Part shown: positions 25,179 through 35,329 of the stretch, piece by piece
Numbering within the stretch: position 1 is the first letter of the stretch
Layout of the letters: each line of letters begins with the position of its first letter
DNA from: Novosphingobium sp.
Lineage (GTDB): Bacteria > Pseudomonadota > Alphaproteobacteria > Sphingomonadales > Sphingomonadaceae
Direction: 5' to 3'
DNA length: 64,000 nt
Assembly: GCF_027531025.1 (NCBI RefSeq)
Contig: NZ_JAPZQX010000003.1
Coordinates: 310,001-374,000 of the forward strand
Made by a program: the position numbers and the translations under genes
The notes under the pieces: model-generated
Told to the model about the DNA's origin: nothing
Seen by the model: only the letters and a program-made list of their open reading frames with translations
Database searches by the model: none

Positions 25179-26458
25179 CGCTGGCTCAGCGGCACGTAAT
25201 CGCGCTGGGTCGGGCCGGTGTAGAGCTGGCGCGGACGCCCGATCTTCTGGCCGGGATCGCTGATCATCTCGTTCCACTGGGCCACCCAGCCGACCGTGCG
25301 GGCCAGGGCGAACAGCGCGGTGAACATGGTGGTCGGGAAGCCGATCGCCGACAGGATGATCCCCGAGTAGAAGTCCACGTTGGGGAACAGCTTCTTCTCG
25401 ATGAAGTAGGGATCGTTCAGCGCGAGCTCTTCAAGGCGAAGCGCGGTTTCGAACAGCGGATCGGTGACCTTCAGCGCGTCGAACACTTCGCGCACGGTCT
25501 TCTGCATCACCGTCGCGCGGGGGTCATAGTTCTTGTAGACGCGGTGGCCGAAGCCCATCAGGCGGAACGGATCGTTCTTGTCCTTGGCGCGCTCGATGTA
25601 GTGCGGGATCTTGTCGGGCGTGCCGATTTCCTTGAGCATGTTGAGCGCGGCTTCGTTCGCGCCGCCATGCGCCGGACCCCACAGGCAGGCGATCCCCGCC
25701 GCGATGCAGGCAAACGGGTTGGCGCCCGACGAACCGGCGAGGCGCACCGTGCTGGTCGAGGCGTTCTGCTCGTGGTCGGCGTGGAGGATGAAGATCCGGT
25801 CCATCGCGCGTTCGACCGCCGGGATCACTTCGTACTCCTCGGCCGGCACGCCGAAGGTCATCTTCAGGAAATTGCCGGTGTAGGACAGGTTGTTGTCCGG
25901 ATAGATGAACGGCTGGCCGACCGAATACTTGTAGGCCATGGCCGCGATCGTCGGCATCTTGGCGATCAGGCGATGGCTGGCGATCTTGCGCTGCATCGGA
26001 TCGGAAATGTCGGTGCTGTCGTGGTAGAAGGCCGACAGCGCGCCGACCACGCCGCACATGATCGCCATCGGGTGCGCATCGCGGCGGAACCCGCGATAGA
26101 AGGTGGCGAGCTGTTCGTGCAGCATGGTGTGGCGGGTGATGGTGCGGGTGAAGTCCGCCAGTTCGGCCTGGCTGGGCAGTTCGCCGTTCAGCAGCAGGTA
26201 GGAGACTTCCATGAAGCTGGAATCCTCGGCCAGCTGGCCGATCGGATAGCCGCGGTGCAGCAGCACGCCTTCATCGCCATCGATGTAGGTCAGCGCCGAT
26301 TCGCAGCTCGCCGTGCTGGTAAAGCCCGGATCGAAGGTGAACATGCCGGTCTGGCCATAGAGCTTGCGGATATCGATCACGTCCGGACCGACGCTGCCCG
26401 ACAGCACCGGGTATTCGTAATCCTGGCCGTTCGCGTTCAGTTTAACCTGGTTGCCCAC
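25175..26458 (-). CDS. gltA: Citrate synthase
   Basis: A 427-residue type II citrate synthase, the same length as the E. coli enzyme, condensing oxaloacetate and acetyl-CoA. Catalytic regions are visible as [42 protein letters not shown] (active-site His), [15 protein letters not shown] (second His) and NVDFYSGI (Asp). I chose the GTG at 26458 because AAGGAG lies at proper distance upstream and the protein then starts VGNQVKLN; the open frame continues upstream into the gltX gap without support. It follows gltX by 13 bp and is probably cotranscribed. Confidence 0.96.
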   Translation of the reverse strand: MGNQVKLNANGQDYEYPVLSGSVGPDVIDIRKLYGQTGMFTFDPGFTSTASCESALTYIDGDEGVLLHRGYPIGQLAEDSSFMEVSYLLLNGELPSQAELADFTRTITRHTMLHEQLATFYRGFRRDAHPMAIMCGVVGALSAFYHDSTDISDPMQRKIASHRLIAKMPTIAAMAYKYSVGQPFIYPDNNLSYTGNFLKMTFGVPAEEYEVIPAVERAMDRIFILHADHEQNASTSTVRLAGSSGANPFACIAAGIACLWGPAHGGANEAALNMLKEIGTPDKIPHYIERAKDKNDPFRLMGFGHRVYKNYDPRATVMQKTVREVFDALKVTDPLFETALRLEELALNDPYFIEKKLFPNVDFYSGIILSAIGFPTTMFTALFALARTVGWVAQWNEMISDPGQKIGRPRQLYTGPTQRDYVPLSQR

Positions 26459-26471
26459 CTGTCTTGCTCCT

Positions 26472-27926
26472 TCAATCCTGCGCCGCACCGGCCGGGATCG
26501 ACTGGGCGGCAATCCGCGCCAGGCTCTCGTCCCGACCAAGCAGAACCAATACGTCGAAAATACCCGGGGAGGTTGTCTGGCCCGTTAGCGCGGCCCGCAG
26601 GGGTTGCGCAAGCTTTCCGAGACCGAGGCCAAGCTCCTCCGCCATTGCCTTGAGACTGGCCTCCAGCCCTTCCAGAGTCCAGTCGTTTTGCGCCTCGATC
26701 TGGGCGTGGATCCGGCCCAGCAGGGCCCGTGCCTCGTCGGTCAGCAGGGCGGCGGCCTTGTCCTCGATCGTCAGCGGACGCTGGGCGAACAGGAAGGCTG
26801 CACCGGCTGCCAGCTCGTTGAGGTCCTTGGCGCGCACCTTCAGCACCGGCATGGCCTTTGCCAGCAGCGCCTCGTCCACCGACCCGGTCATGCGCGGGGC
26901 GACCAGCGCGGCCAGGCGCACATCGTCGGCCTCGCGCAGGTAGTGGCCGTTAAGGTTCTGCAGCTTGGCGAGGTCGAAGCGCGACGGGCTCTTGCCGACA
27001 TGGGCAATATCGAACCATTCCACCGCCTGGTCGCGGCTGATGATTTCCTCGTCGCCGTGGCCCCAGCCGAGCCGCAACAGGTAATTGAACATGGCCTCGG
27101 GCAAGATGCCCAGCTCGTCGCGATAGGCATCGACGCCCAGCGCGCCATGCCGCTTGGACAGCTTGGCCCCGTCATGGCCGTGGATCAGCGGAACGTGGGC
27201 ATAGACCGGTTCCGGCCAGCCCATGTGGCGGATGATCGCCAGTTGGCGGAAGGCGTTGTTGAGGTGATCGTCACCGCGGATCACGTGAGTCACACCCATG
27301 TCGTGATCGTCGACCACCACGGCCAGCATGTAGGTGGGCGTCCCGTCCGAGCGGAGCAGAACGAAGTCGTCCAGTTCGGCATTGCTGACCGTGACCCGGC
27401 CCTGGACCTGGTCATCGATCGCCGTCTCGCCCTCACGTGGGGCCTTGATGCGGACAACGTAAGGCTGGTCGGCGGGCGCGCTGGCCGGGTCGGCATCACG
27501 CCATTCGCTGTCGATGCGGAAGGTGCGGCGTTCGGCCTGGGCGGCTTCGCGCCGGGCGGTCAGCTCCTCAGGCGTCAGGTAGCAGCGATAGGCATGACCG
27601 GCGGCCAGCAGCTGGTGCGCCACCTCGGCATGGCGATCGGAGCGGGCAAACTGGAACGTGGCAGGCTCATCGCCGGCCAGGCCCAGCCATTCCAGGCCAT
27701 CGAAGATCGCGGCAATTGCCGGTTCGGTCGAGCGGGCGCGGTCGGTATCCTCGATCCGCAGCAGGTAGGTGCCGCCATGATGGCGGGCATAGAGCCAGTT
27801 GAACAGCGCCGTGCGCGCCCCGCCGATGTGGAGATAGCCGGTGGGCGAAGGCGCGAAGCGGGTAACGACCGGGCGCCCCGTTGCCTTTTCGCTTGTTTCA
27901 CCGGTACTTGCCATTACCCGTTCCAT
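26472..27926 (-). CDS. gltX: Glutamyl-tRNA synthetase
   Basis: A 484-residue class I aminoacyl-tRNA synthetase charging tRNA-Glu. The HIGH-type motif is [12 protein letters not shown] (about residues 28-39) and the KMSKS-type motif is AKLSKRHG. The [10 protein letters not shown] segment of the Glu/Gln class is also clear. Alphaproteobacteria often have two GltX-type enzymes with different tRNA specificity (Glu, or Gln via transamidation); this copy cannot be sorted by eye. Start ATG at 27926, or the ATG four codons later at 27914 (MASTGET). The comEC gene is divergent. Confidence 0.95.
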   Translation of the reverse strand: MERVMASTGETSEKATGRPVVTRFAPSPTGYLHIGGARTALFNWLYARHHGGTYLLRIEDTDRARSTEPAIAAIFDGLEWLGLAGDEPATFQFARSDRHAEVAHQLLAAGHAYRCYLTPEELTARREAAQAERRTFRIDSEWRDADPASAPADQPYVVRIKAPREGETAIDDQVQGRVTVSNAELDDFVLLRSDGTPTYMLAVVVDDHDMGVTHVIRGDDHLNNAFRQLAIIRHMGWPEPVYAHVPLIHGHDGAKLSKRHGALGVDAYRDELGILPEAMFNYLLRLGWGHGDEEIISRDQAVEWFDIAHVGKSPSRFDLAKLQNLNGHYLREADDVRLAALVAPRMTGSVDEALLAKAMPVLKVRAKDLNELAAGAAFLFAQRPLTIEDKAAALLTDEARALLGRIHAQIEAQNDWTLEGLEASLKAMAEELGLGLGKLAQPLRAALTGQTTSPGIFDVLVLLGRDESLARIAAQSIPAGAAQD

Positions 27927-28003
27927 CCTGTCTTCTCATCGGGATGGCCCGCGAAGCCCTGCCCGAAGTGCCCCTTGGCGCCAACCCGCAAGGGGACGCT
28001 GCA

Positions 28004-30157
28004 ATGCAGCATGGCCCTTGGCGCAAGCGCGCCGAGTTGGCAAGCGGACTTACGTCCATCGAGGCCTTCCTGGCACGAGCCGGGTTCGATCGCGCACCCT
28101 GGCTGGTAGTGGCCTTTGGCGGGGGCATCGCCGCCTGGTTCGCCCTGCCGACGCGGGGCCTGTGGCTGGCGCTGCTGGTTGGTTGCGGGCTGATGGCGCT
28201 GACCGCGCTGGTCCTGCTGCGGAGCGGCGGGCGCTATCCCTATCTGCGGCAGGCCATGGTGGCGCTTGCGCTCGCGGTGGGGCTGGGCTGCGGGCATGTC
28301 TGGATCAAGTCCGAACTGGTCGGCGCGGCACCGATTGCGCGCCCGCAAGTGGCGGCGATCGAGGGCAGGGTGCTGGCCCGGCAGGAGCAACCGGCCGAGG
28401 GGCGGGTGCGCCTGCTGCTCGCGACCCGCGATCCGATTAGCGGACGGGCGATCAAGGCGCGGATCAACGTGCCGCTGGCACAGGATAGCAAGGCCTTGCG
28501 CCCCGGGGCCGAGGTGCGGCTGCGCGCCCGGCTGATCCCGCCCGCGCCGCCGATGCTGCCCGGCGGCTATGACTTTGCCCGCGCCGCCTGGTTCCAGGGG
28601 ATCGCGGCGACCGGCAGCGCGCTGGATGGGGTGACTGTGATCCGGCCGGGGACTGGTGGCGGCTTGTCCGGCCTGCAGCAGTCGCTTTCCGCCCATGTGC
28701 GCGCGGCCTTGCCCGGCACGCCCGGGGCAATTGCCGCCGCCTATGCCAGCGGTGACCGGGGGGCGATCCCGGAAGCTGATGAAGAGGCGATGCGCAATTC
28801 GGGGCTGGCGCATCTCCTGTCGATCAGCGGGTTGCATGTCAGTGCGGTGATCGCGGCGGCATACCTGCTGATCCTCAAGCTGGGGGCGCTGTGGCCCTGG
28901 CTGGCGCTGCGGGTGCGCCTGCCGCTGGTCGCGGCGGCGGGCGGGGCGCTGACCGGGATCGGCTATACCCTGCTGACCGGGGCCGAAGTGCCGACGGTGC
29001 GATCCTGCATCGCCGCCCTTCTGGTCCTGATCGCGCTCGCGCTGGGGCGCGAAGCGCTGTCGCTGCGGATGGTGGCGGTGGCGGCCTTCGTCGTGCTGGT
29101 GTTCTGGCCCGAGGCGCTGGTCGGCCCCAGTTTCCAGATGAGCTTTGCCGCCGTGATTGCGATCGTCGCACTCAGCGGGACCGCCGGGGTGCGCGCTTTC
29201 CTGGCCCCGCGCGAAGAGGGCTGGCTGGCCCGGGCGGGCCGCAACCTGGCCATGCTGCTGCTCACCGGGGTGGTGATCGAGCTGGCGCTGATGCCGATCG
29301 GGCTGTTCCATTTCCACCAGTCCGGAGTCTACGGCGCCCTGGCCAATGTGGTGGCGATCCCGCTGACGACCTTTGTCTCGATGCCCTTGATCGCGCTGGC
29401 CTTGCTGGCCGATACGGTCGGGCTGGGCGCACCGGTCTGGTGGTTGGCGGGCAAGTCGCTGGAGGCGCTGCTGGCGCTGGCACACTTGACCGCCAGCCAG
29501 CCGGGGGCCGTATCGACCATGCCGGCGATGGGGCGGGGTGCGTTCCTGCTGTTCGTGGCGGGGGGCATCTGGCTGGCCTTGTGGAGCGGGCGGGTGCGGC
29601 TGTGGGGATTGGTTCCGGCCGGGCTGGGCGCGCTGTCGCTGGCCCTGCTCGAGCCGCCCGACCTGCTGGTATCGGGCGACGGCCGCCATGTCGGCCTGAC
29701 CGGCGCGGTGCCCGGCGAACTGCTGGTCCTGCGCGAGGGACGCAGCAGCTATGCCCGCGACACCCTGCTCGAACTGGCGGGGATGGATGGCGAGACCCGC
29801 AGCCTCGATGACTGGCCCGGCGCCCGCTGCAATACTGACCTGTGCATGGTCAGGCTGGCGCGAGACGGACGCTCCTGGACCCTGCTGCTGACCCGCACCC
29901 GCGACCGCTTTGCCGAGCGCGACCTGGCTGCGGCCTGCGAACGGGTAGATATCGTCGTGTCCGACCGCTGGCTGCCCCGGTCCTGCCGCCCGCGCTGGCT
30001 CAAGGCCGACCTGCGTTACCTGGAGCGCAGCGGCGGGCTGGCGATCGATCTTGCGGCCGGGCGCATTACCCGCGTGGCCGATGGCCAGGGCGAACACGGC
30101 TGGTGGCCGGAGCCGCCACCACGGCGGCCCCGCACCGGATTGCCCAAACCTCAGTGA
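28004..30157 (+). CDS. comEC: ComEC/Rec2-family DNA-uptake channel protein
   Basis: A 717-residue inner-membrane protein. N-terminal TM helices are followed by a DUF4131-type OB-like domain (about 100-200), then the competence domain with [18 protein letters not shown] and [13 protein letters not shown]. The C-terminal part (from about 560) occupies the position of the metallo-beta-lactamase-like domain but shows no HxHxDH zinc motif, so nuclease activity is unlikely. I chose ATG 28004, preceded by AAGGGGA; earlier ATGs at 27944 and 27881 exist, the latter overlapping gltX. The 3' end overlaps the convergent lexA stop by 7 bp. Confidence 0.9.
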   Translation: MQHGPWRKRAELASGLTSIEAFLARAGFDRAPWLVVAFGGGIAAWFALPTRGLWLALLVGCGLMALTALVLLRSGGRYPYLRQAMVALALAVGLGCGHVWIKSELVGAAPIARPQVAAIEGRVLARQEQPAEGRVRLLLATRDPISGRAIKARINVPLAQDSKALRPGAEVRLRARLIPPAPPMLPGGYDFARAAWFQGIAATGSALDGVTVIRPGTGGGLSGLQQSLSAHVRAALPGTPGAIAAAYASGDRGAIPEADEEAMRNSGLAHLLSISGLHVSAVIAAAYLLILKLGALWPWLALRVRLPLVAAAGGALTGIGYTLLTGAEVPTVRSCIAALLVLIALALGREALSLRMVAVAAFVVLVFWPEALVGPSFQMSFAAVIAIVALSGTAGVRAFLAPREEGWLARAGRNLAMLLLTGVVIELALMPIGLFHFHQSGVYGALANVVAIPLTTFVSMPLIALALLADTVGLGAPVWWLAGKSLEALLALAHLTASQPGAVSTMPAMGRGAFLLFVAGGIWLALWSGRVRLWGLVPAGLGALSLALLEPPDLLVSGDGRHVGLTGAVPGELLVLREGRSSYARDTLLELAGMDGETRSLDDWPGARCNTDLCMVRLARDGRSWTLLLTRTRDRFAERDLAAACERVDIVVSDRWLPRSCRPRWLKADLRYLERSGGLAIDLAAGRITRVADGQGEHGWWPEPPPRRPRTGLPKPQ

Positions 30158-30840
30158 TAGCGGCGCAGCAGGCCGGCCAGCTTGCCCTGGACCAGCACTT
30201 CGCCGGGGCGATAGATCTGCGGTTCATAGGCGGCATTGGCCGGATCGAGCCGGACCATGCCGTTCTCGCGCCGCAGGTACTTGAGCGTCGCTTCCTCGCC
30301 CCGCACCAGCGCGACGACGATCTCGCCATCGCGGGCGGTGTCGGTCTTGCGGATCAGGGCATAGTCGCCGTCGAGAATCCCGGCCTCGATCATCGAATCC
30401 CCGGACACTTCCAGCGCGTAGTGCTCGCCCGACCCGAGCAGGGCGGCGGGTACCGGCAGGGTGGCGCTGGTTTCCAGTGCTTCGATCGGCACACCGGCGG
30501 CGATCCGCCCGTGCAGCGGAATCTCGATCACGTCGTTGGCCGGGGCGGGCTTGGCTTCGGGCGGACGGATCACGGCGGCCGCCGAATTGCTGTTCGCAGC
30601 CTTGGTCGGAGCCTTGTTGGTCACGTCTTCCGGCTGGCGCAGCACTTCCAGCGCGCGGGCGCGGTTAGGCAGGCGGCGGATGAAGCCGCGTTCTTCCAGC
30701 GCCGAGATCAGGCGGTGCACGCCCGACTTCGACTTGAGGTCGAGCGCTTCCTTCATTTCCTCAAACGAAGGGGAGACCCCGGTCTCTTCAAGCCGGACCT
30801 GGATGAACCGGATCAATTCGTGCTGCTTGCGGGTCAGCAT
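30151..30840 (-). CDS. lexA: SOS repressor LexA
   Basis: A 229-residue repressor-protease. The N-terminal winged helix-turn-helix ([14 protein letters not shown] to [25 protein letters not shown]) binds SOS boxes. After a Pro/Ala-rich linker, the C-terminal S24 domain has the Ala-Gly self-cleavage site in [12 protein letters not shown], the catalytic Ser in [11 protein letters not shown] and the catalytic Lys in EATLKYLRR. The ATG at 30840 gives the canonical MLTRKQ start. A perfect SOS box lies 58 bp upstream, so it should be autoregulated and induced by RecA after DNA damage. Confidence 0.97.
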   Translation of the reverse strand: MLTRKQHELIRFIQVRLEETGVSPSFEEMKEALDLKSKSGVHRLISALEERGFIRRLPNRARALEVLRQPEDVTNKAPTKAANSNSAAAVIRPPEAKPAPANDVIEIPLHGRIAAGVPIEALETSATLPVPAALLGSGEHYALEVSGDSMIEAGILDGDYALIRKTDTARDGEIVVALVRGEEATLKYLRRENGMVRLDPANAAYEPQIYRPGEVLVQGKLAGLLRRYH

Positions 30841-30897
30841 CGCCAAAAACCTCCCATTCGCGGCCGGGACGCCCAAGATGTTCCCGTGCCGTTCAGT

Positions 30898-30912
30898 GAA
30901 CGAATGTGGAAC
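30898..30912 (-). promoter_or_regulatory. SOS box of lexA (GTTC-N7-GTTC)
   Basis: On the minus strand the sequence reads GTTCCACATTCGTTC, exactly the alphaproteobacterial LexA operator GTTC-N7-GTTC. It is centred about 65 bp upstream of the lexA start. Established knowledge: in this class LexA binds this direct repeat rather than the E. coli palindrome. Confidence 0.9.
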
Positions 30913-30951
30913 AACTAAGCAACATTCGAATCCGAGTCAAGCCAAGGTGAG

Positions 30952-32166
30952 TCAGGCAATGCCGCCATTTTCGAGCGGATAGATCGTCACCGGCGTTCCG
31001 ACAGGCAGGGCTGGGGCATGGGCGGGGCGATCGATCAGGGCATTCGCCCCGGCCAGGGCTGCCAGGGCGCCGCTATCCTGCACCAATCCCGGCATCACCG
31101 TTCCCCCATCCCACGACCCGCGCAGGAACTCGCGCCGGTCGCCCCCGGCGGGCAGCGCTTCGGCGAGCAGGGCACGGCGGGTGACGGGCAGGGGGTCGCC
31201 TGCGCCAGACAGCTGGCGCAGCAGCGGCAGCAGGAACAGCCAGGCTGTGACGAAGCTCGACACCGGGTTACCCGGCAGGCCGATCACCAGCTGCCGCCCC
31301 CGCCGCGCGACCAGCAGCGGCTTGCCGGGCTTGATCGCCACCTTCCAGAAATCGAGTTCGGCCCCCCAGGTCTTGAGCGCGGGGATGACCAGATCGTGAT
31401 CGCCCACCGACGCCCCGCCGCTGGTGACGATCACATCGGCCGGGGCAGCCGCATCGAGCGCTGCGATCAGTGCCTCCAGCCGGTCGGCCACCGGCCCGTG
31501 CCGCGTCACCTCGCAGGGCAGGCTGGTAGCGAGCGCGGCCAGCATGGCCCCGTTGCTGGCCGGCACCTGGTGCGGGGCGCAATCGCCCGGATCGGCGGCC
31601 AGTTCATCGCCGCTGTCGATGATCGCAAGTCGCGGTAGCCGCCGCACCGCCACCAGCCGCCGCCCGGCAGCCAGCGCCAGGGCAACATGGGCCGGGCCGA
31701 GCCGGGTGCCCAGCGCGGCCAGCACCTTACCGGTGGCGAAGTCCGCGCCGGCGCGGCGGATATGCTTGCCTGGGGTGCCGGGGCCAGTGCCGGTCAGCAC
31801 CAGCCGGTCCCCCTCGCGCGCCACGTCTTCCTGCACCACCACGGCCCCGGCCCCATCGGGCAGGACCGCCCCGGTCGAGATCCGCACCGCCTGGCCCGGA
31901 CCAACGAACCCGGCGAAGGGGTGGCCGGCGGCGCTTTCCCCGATCATCTGCCAAGGGCCGGCCAGGTCGTCTGCGGCCACGGCATAGCCATCCATGGCCG
32001 AAACATCGCAGGCCGGCTGGGTCCGTTCGGCCACTAGCGGTTCGGCCAGCCAGCGCCCCAGCGCCGAGGGCGGATCGACCCGTTCGATCGGCAAGGGATC
32101 GGCCAGGGCGAGCAGCCGGGCCTGGGCTTCCTCCAGCGGCAGGGGGGCGTTCAGCGGTTCGGGCAT
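30952..32166 (-). CDS. moeA: Molybdopterin molybdenumtransferase MoeA
   Basis: A 404-residue cytoplasmic enzyme that inserts molybdate into adenylylated molybdopterin in Moco synthesis. Typical blocks are DVSAMDGYAV near residue 55, RISTGAVLPDGAGAVVVQED, IDSGDEL, the MoCF-type ASNGAMLAAL and VTSGGASVGDHDLV, and LPGNPVSSFVT. The ATG at 32166 overlaps the moaC stop (TGATG); a TTG one codon earlier is unlikely to be the start. Downstream lies the short lexA regulatory region. Confidence 0.95.
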   Translation of the reverse strand: MPEPLNAPLPLEEAQARLLALADPLPIERVDPPSALGRWLAEPLVAERTQPACDVSAMDGYAVAADDLAGPWQMIGESAAGHPFAGFVGPGQAVRISTGAVLPDGAGAVVVQEDVAREGDRLVLTGTGPGTPGKHIRRAGADFATGKVLAALGTRLGPAHVALALAAGRRLVAVRRLPRLAIIDSGDELAADPGDCAPHQVPASNGAMLAALATSLPCEVTRHGPVADRLEALIAALDAAAPADVIVTSGGASVGDHDLVIPALKTWGAELDFWKVAIKPGKPLLVARRGRQLVIGLPGNPVSSFVTAWLFLLPLLRQLSGAGDPLPVTRRALLAEALPAGGDRREFLRGSWDGGTVMPGLVQDSGALAALAGANALIDRPAHAPALPVGTPVTIYPLENGGIA

Positions 32167-32636
32167 CAAGCCTCCGCCCGCCAGTCGCCCGACTTGCCAC
32201 CGCGCTTTTCCAGCAGGCGCACCCCGCCAATCACCATACCCTTGTCGAGTGCCTTGGTCATGTCGTAAATTGTCAGGAGTGCGACGGAAGCTGCTGTAAG
32301 GGCTTCCATTTCCACACCCGTTGGTCCGGACAACCGCACCAGGGCGGTGACGCGGATGCCGTCATCCTCGAAGGCGAAGTCCACCGCCACCTTGGACAGC
32401 ATCAGCGGATGACACAGCGGGATCAGTTCGCTGGTCTTCTTCGCGGCCATGATCCCGGCGATCCGCGCCGTGGCGAGGACATCGCCTTTCTTGACCGCGC
32501 CTTCCCGGATCGCGGCAAGCGCCTCGGCCGACATGGTGATCCGGCCTTCGGCCAAGGCTTCGCGCAGGGTATCCTGCTTGGCGGAGACATCGACCATCGC
32601 GGCATTGCCGGCATCATCGAGATGGGTGAGGCTCAT
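32166..32636 (-). CDS. moaC: Cyclic pyranopterin monophosphate synthase MoaC
   Basis: A 156-residue enzyme that, with MoaA, makes cyclic pyranopterin monophosphate from GTP in Moco biosynthesis. Conserved parts are [31 protein letters not shown], the [20 protein letters not shown] block with catalytic residues, and the C-terminal [15 protein letters not shown] at 32636 gives [10 protein letters not shown], the family start; the frame extends upstream to 32678 without a better site. It forms an operon with moeA. moaA, moaD and moaE are not in the window. Confidence 0.95.
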   Translation of the reverse strand: MSLTHLDDAGNAAMVDVSAKQDTLREALAEGRITMSAEALAAIREGAVKKGDVLATARIAGIMAAKKTSELIPLCHPLMLSKVAVDFAFEDDGIRVTALVRLSGPTGVEMEALTAASVALLTIYDMTKALDKGMVIGGVRLLEKRGGKSGDWRAEA

Positions 32637-32820
32637 CGGGCCGATCCTTTCGCGCAAGTCATGGACCACATGGACCACTGTTCAGGAGCAAGAAAAGCTA
32701 CCGCCGCATTTCGCGCCGAAAGAGGTCGGAAAAGGGCGGAAAAAGTCATCATCGCGGCGCATTATGGCACGGTTTCGGCGCCGTAGGACAGGGGGCTGCG
32801 GTGGAAAGAGCCCAGGTGGC

Positions 32821-33597
32821 TCAGCCGAACAGCAGGGTCCGTGTCGCTGCCTCAACATCGGGCTGGCGCATCAGGCTTTCGCCGACCAGGAAGGTCCGCA
32901 CGCCGCTCTCCGCCATGCGCAGGCAATCGGCGTTGCTGCCGATCCCGCTTTCGCAGACCAACAGGACATCGGCCGGGACCATTCCGGCCAGCCGCTCGGT
33001 CGTCGCCAGATCGACCTCGAAGGTCTTGAGATTGCGGTTGTTGACCCCGATCAGCTTCGAGCGGAGGTACTTCAGTGCCCGCGCCATTTCCGCCTCGTCA
33101 TGCACTTCGACCAGCACGTCGAGGCCCTGCTCTCGCGCAGCGGCCTCGATCTCGGCCATGGCGGCATCTTCCAGCGCGGCGACAATGATCAGGATCGCAT
33201 CGGCCCCCATCGCGCGGGCCTCGGCGCATTGCCAGGGATCGACCATGAAGTCCTTGCGGATCACCGGCAGGTCGCAGGCCGCGCGGGCGGCGATCAGGTA
33301 ATCCTCGTGCCCCTGGAAATAGGGTGCGTCGGTCAGCACCGACAGGCAGGCCGCGCCGCCCGCCTGATAGGCGCGGGCATGGGCCGGGGGGTCGAAGTCC
33401 GCCCGGATCAGGCCCTTGGACGGGCTGGCCTTCTTGATTTCGGCAATCAGGGCGAAGCCATCGGTTGCCTCGGTGCGCAGCGCCGCCTCGAACCCGCGCA
33501 CCGGGCTCGGGGCGGGCCAATGGGCCAGGCCCCGCGGCTTGCGGGCGGCGACCTCGACGCGCTTGGTGGCGCAGATTTCGGCGAGCTTGTCGGTCAT
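32821..33597 (-). CDS. trpC: Indole-3-glycerol phosphate synthase
   Basis: A 258-residue TIM-barrel enzyme for the fourth committed step of tryptophan synthesis. Substrate-binding and catalytic motifs are present: [12 protein letters not shown] (Lys near the first strand), [24 protein letters not shown] (catalytic Lys), [24 protein letters not shown] and VCESGI. The ATG at 33597 overlaps the trpD stop (ATGA), so trpG-trpD-trpC are translationally coupled. The trpF part is not fused, unlike in enterobacteria. Confidence 0.96.
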   Translation of the reverse strand: MTDKLAEICATKRVEVAARKPRGLAHWPAPSPVRGFEAALRTEATDGFALIAEIKKASPSKGLIRADFDPPAHARAYQAGGAACLSVLTDAPYFQGHEDYLIAARAACDLPVIRKDFMVDPWQCAEARAMGADAILIIVAALEDAAMAEIEAAAREQGLDVLVEVHDEAEMARALKYLRSKLIGVNNRNLKTFEVDLATTERLAGMVPADVLLVCESGIGSNADCLRMAESGVRTFLVGESLMRQPDVEAATRTLLFG

Positions 33598-34559
33598 TTC
33601 ACGGTCTCGATCCAGCAATCGAGCAGGGCGTTGGCGAGGCCCTTGTCGATCGCCTCGGCGGCTTCCTCGACACCTTCGAACCAGTCCTCGGCCTCGCCGG
33701 CAACGATCAGCGCGGCGGCGCTGTTGAGGAGGACGGCGTCGTGGTAGGCACCCGCTTCGCCCAGCAGCAGGCGGCGGAGCGCCTCGGCGTTATGGGCCGC
33801 ATCGCCCCCGCGCAGATCCTCCAGCGGGTGGCTGGGCAGGCCGGCATCCTCGGGGCGCAGTTCGGCGGGCAGCGGCGGCAGGCCGATTGCGGCCATGTAA
33901 CTGGTGCCGGCGATCGACAGTTCATCGAGACCCTCGGCGCCGGAGACGATCAGCGCCGACTCGGTGCCGAGCAGGTCCATCGCGTCCTTGTAGAGCGCGA
34001 TCAGCGAGGGATGAGCGACACCCACCAGCTGGCGGGTGACCCCGGCCGGGTTCGCCAATGGCCCGCAGAGGTTGAAGATCGTCCGGCGGCCCAGCGCCTT
34101 GCGAATCGGGCCGACGCGGGCCAGCGCGGGATGATGCGCCTGGGCGAAAAGGAAGGCGATGCCGAGGTCCGGCAGGGTTTCCTCCGCCAGTTCCGAGGCG
34201 CGAGCTAGGTTTAGGCCCAGCGCCTCCAGCGTATCGGCCCCGCCAGCCTTGCTCGAAGCGGCGCGGTTGCCGTGCTTGGCCACCGGCACGCCGCAGGCCG
34301 CGACGACCAGCGCCACGGCGGTCGAGACATTGAGGCTGTGCTGGCCATCGCCGCCCGTGCCGCAGACATCGATTGCGCCTGATGGAGCCGAGATGGTCTT
34401 CATCCGCGCGCGCATGGCGCGGACGAGGCCGGCAACTTCAGTGGCGGTCTCGCCTCGGTCGGCGATTTCAACGAGGGTAGCGGCGATTTCGGCGTCGCTC
34501 AGGCCGCCATCAAGCATCCGCCCGAAGAGGGCCTCTGCATCAGTCAGTGACAGGGTCAC
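33594..34559 (-). CDS. trpD: Anthranilate phosphoribosyltransferase
   Basis: A 321-residue enzyme transferring phosphoribosyl from PRPP to anthranilate. Family motifs: [17 protein letters not shown] (PRPP-binding GTGGD), [21 protein letters not shown], and [12 protein letters not shown]. The GTG start at 34559 overlaps the trpG stop (GTGA). It is a separate gene, not fused to trpG. Slightly shorter than the usual 330-345 residues, with no missing motif. Confidence 0.95.
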   Translation of the reverse strand: MTLSLTDAEALFGRMLDGGLSDAEIAATLVEIADRGETATEVAGLVRAMRARMKTISAPSGAIDVCGTGGDGQHSLNVSTAVALVVAACGVPVAKHGNRAASSKAGGADTLEALGLNLARASELAEETLPDLGIAFLFAQAHHPALARVGPIRKALGRRTIFNLCGPLANPAGVTRQLVGVAHPSLIALYKDAMDLLGTESALIVSGAEGLDELSIAGTSYMAAIGLPPLPAELRPEDAGLPSHPLEDLRGGDAAHNAEALRRLLLGEAGAYHDAVLLNSAAALIVAGEAEDWFEGVEEAAEAIDKGLANALLDCWIETVK

Positions 34560-35146
34560 GCCGGTTCCCTTGCCTCGATCCCGCAGATCGCCAGGAAATT
34601 GGCCAGCATGGCGTGGCCGTGCTCGGTGGCGATGGACTCGGGGTGGAACTGCACACCGTGGATCGGCAGGCTGGCATGGTGGAAGCCCATGACGTGGCCG
34701 TCATCAGAACGGGCATTGACCACCAGCGCCTCGGGAATGTCCTCGACGATCAGCGAGTGATAGCGCGTGGCGGTAAAGGGTGAGGGCAGGCCCCTGAACA
34801 GGCCGGTGCCATTGTGGGTGACGGGCGACGTCTTGCCGTGCATCAGCCCGCCGCGCACCACCTTGCCGCCAAAGTACTGGCCGATCGACTGGTGGCCCAG
34901 GCACACGCCCAAGAGCGGCTTCCCCGCGTCCGCGCAGGCCCCGACCAGGTCGAGGCTGATGCCCGCCTCATTGGGCGTGCAGGGGCCGGGCGAGATCAGG
35001 AAACCCTTCGCGCCCGTGCTGACAGCCTGCCCGGCGGAGAGCGCGTCGTTGCGCACCACGTCCACCGCGGCGCCCAGTTCCATAAGGTAATGGACCAGGT
35101 TCCAGGTGAAGCTGTCGTAATTGTCGATGACGAGAATGTCGGCCAT
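34556..35146 (-). CDS. trpG: Anthranilate synthase glutamine amidotransferase component
   Basis: A 196-residue class I glutamine amidotransferase supplying ammonia to TrpE. The opening [21 protein letters not shown], the oxyanion/nucleophile motif [17 protein letters not shown] (catalytic Cys), and [15 protein letters not shown] (catalytic His and Glu) are all present. The ATG at 35146 is the family start. A CTAAGGCGCC motif just upstream may be part of its promoter. Its partner trpE lies 3 kb away at 38167-39678, separated by an inserted block. Confidence 0.95.
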   Translation of the reverse strand: MADILVIDNYDSFTWNLVHYLMELGAAVDVVRNDALSAGQAVSTGAKGFLISPGPCTPNEAGISLDLVGACADAGKPLLGVCLGHQSIGQYFGGKVVRGGLMHGKTSPVTHNGTGLFRGLPSPFTATRYHSLIVEDIPEALVVNARSDDGHVMGFHHASLPIHGVQFHPESIATEHGHAMLANFLAICGIEAREPA

Positions 35147-35228
35147 GCGAGGCGCCTTAGGCTGAGCCGCCAGGAAAGGCCAGTGGCGGATATCGCGAGA
35201 TACCTGGTTACCCCTCACGCAACTATCT

Positions 35229-35317
35229 TGTCACCCCGGACTTGTTCCGGGGCGGTGCTTCCGCTTGCCGAGGTTGCGGAAGGAAAGCACTGGCCCGGAA
35301 CAGGTCCGGGCTGACCA
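35229..35317. repeat. REP-like inverted repeat pair between pip and trpG
   Basis: CCCCGGACTTGTTCCGGGG (35234-35252) and GCCCGGAACAGGTCCGGGC (35293-35311) are each palindromic and together form a larger inverted repeat. A second nested inverted repeat (GTGCTT ... AAGCAC) lies between them. The look is that of alphaproteobacterial intergenic REP/BIME elements. It could fold as a bidirectional terminator or mRNA-stabilising structure. Confidence 0.7.
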
Positions 35318-35329
35318 GGGTCGGCAAAG

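Noticed and set aside
32637..32820. Molybdenum-cofactor riboswitch or other leader before moaC
   Set aside because: Only a short direct repeat (GTGGTCCAT twice on the minus strand) was seen. No recognisable riboswitch structure.
35229..35317. Insertion-sequence remnant between pip and trpG
   Set aside because: Only short palindromes are present. There is no transposase fragment or target duplication, so a REP-like element is the better description.
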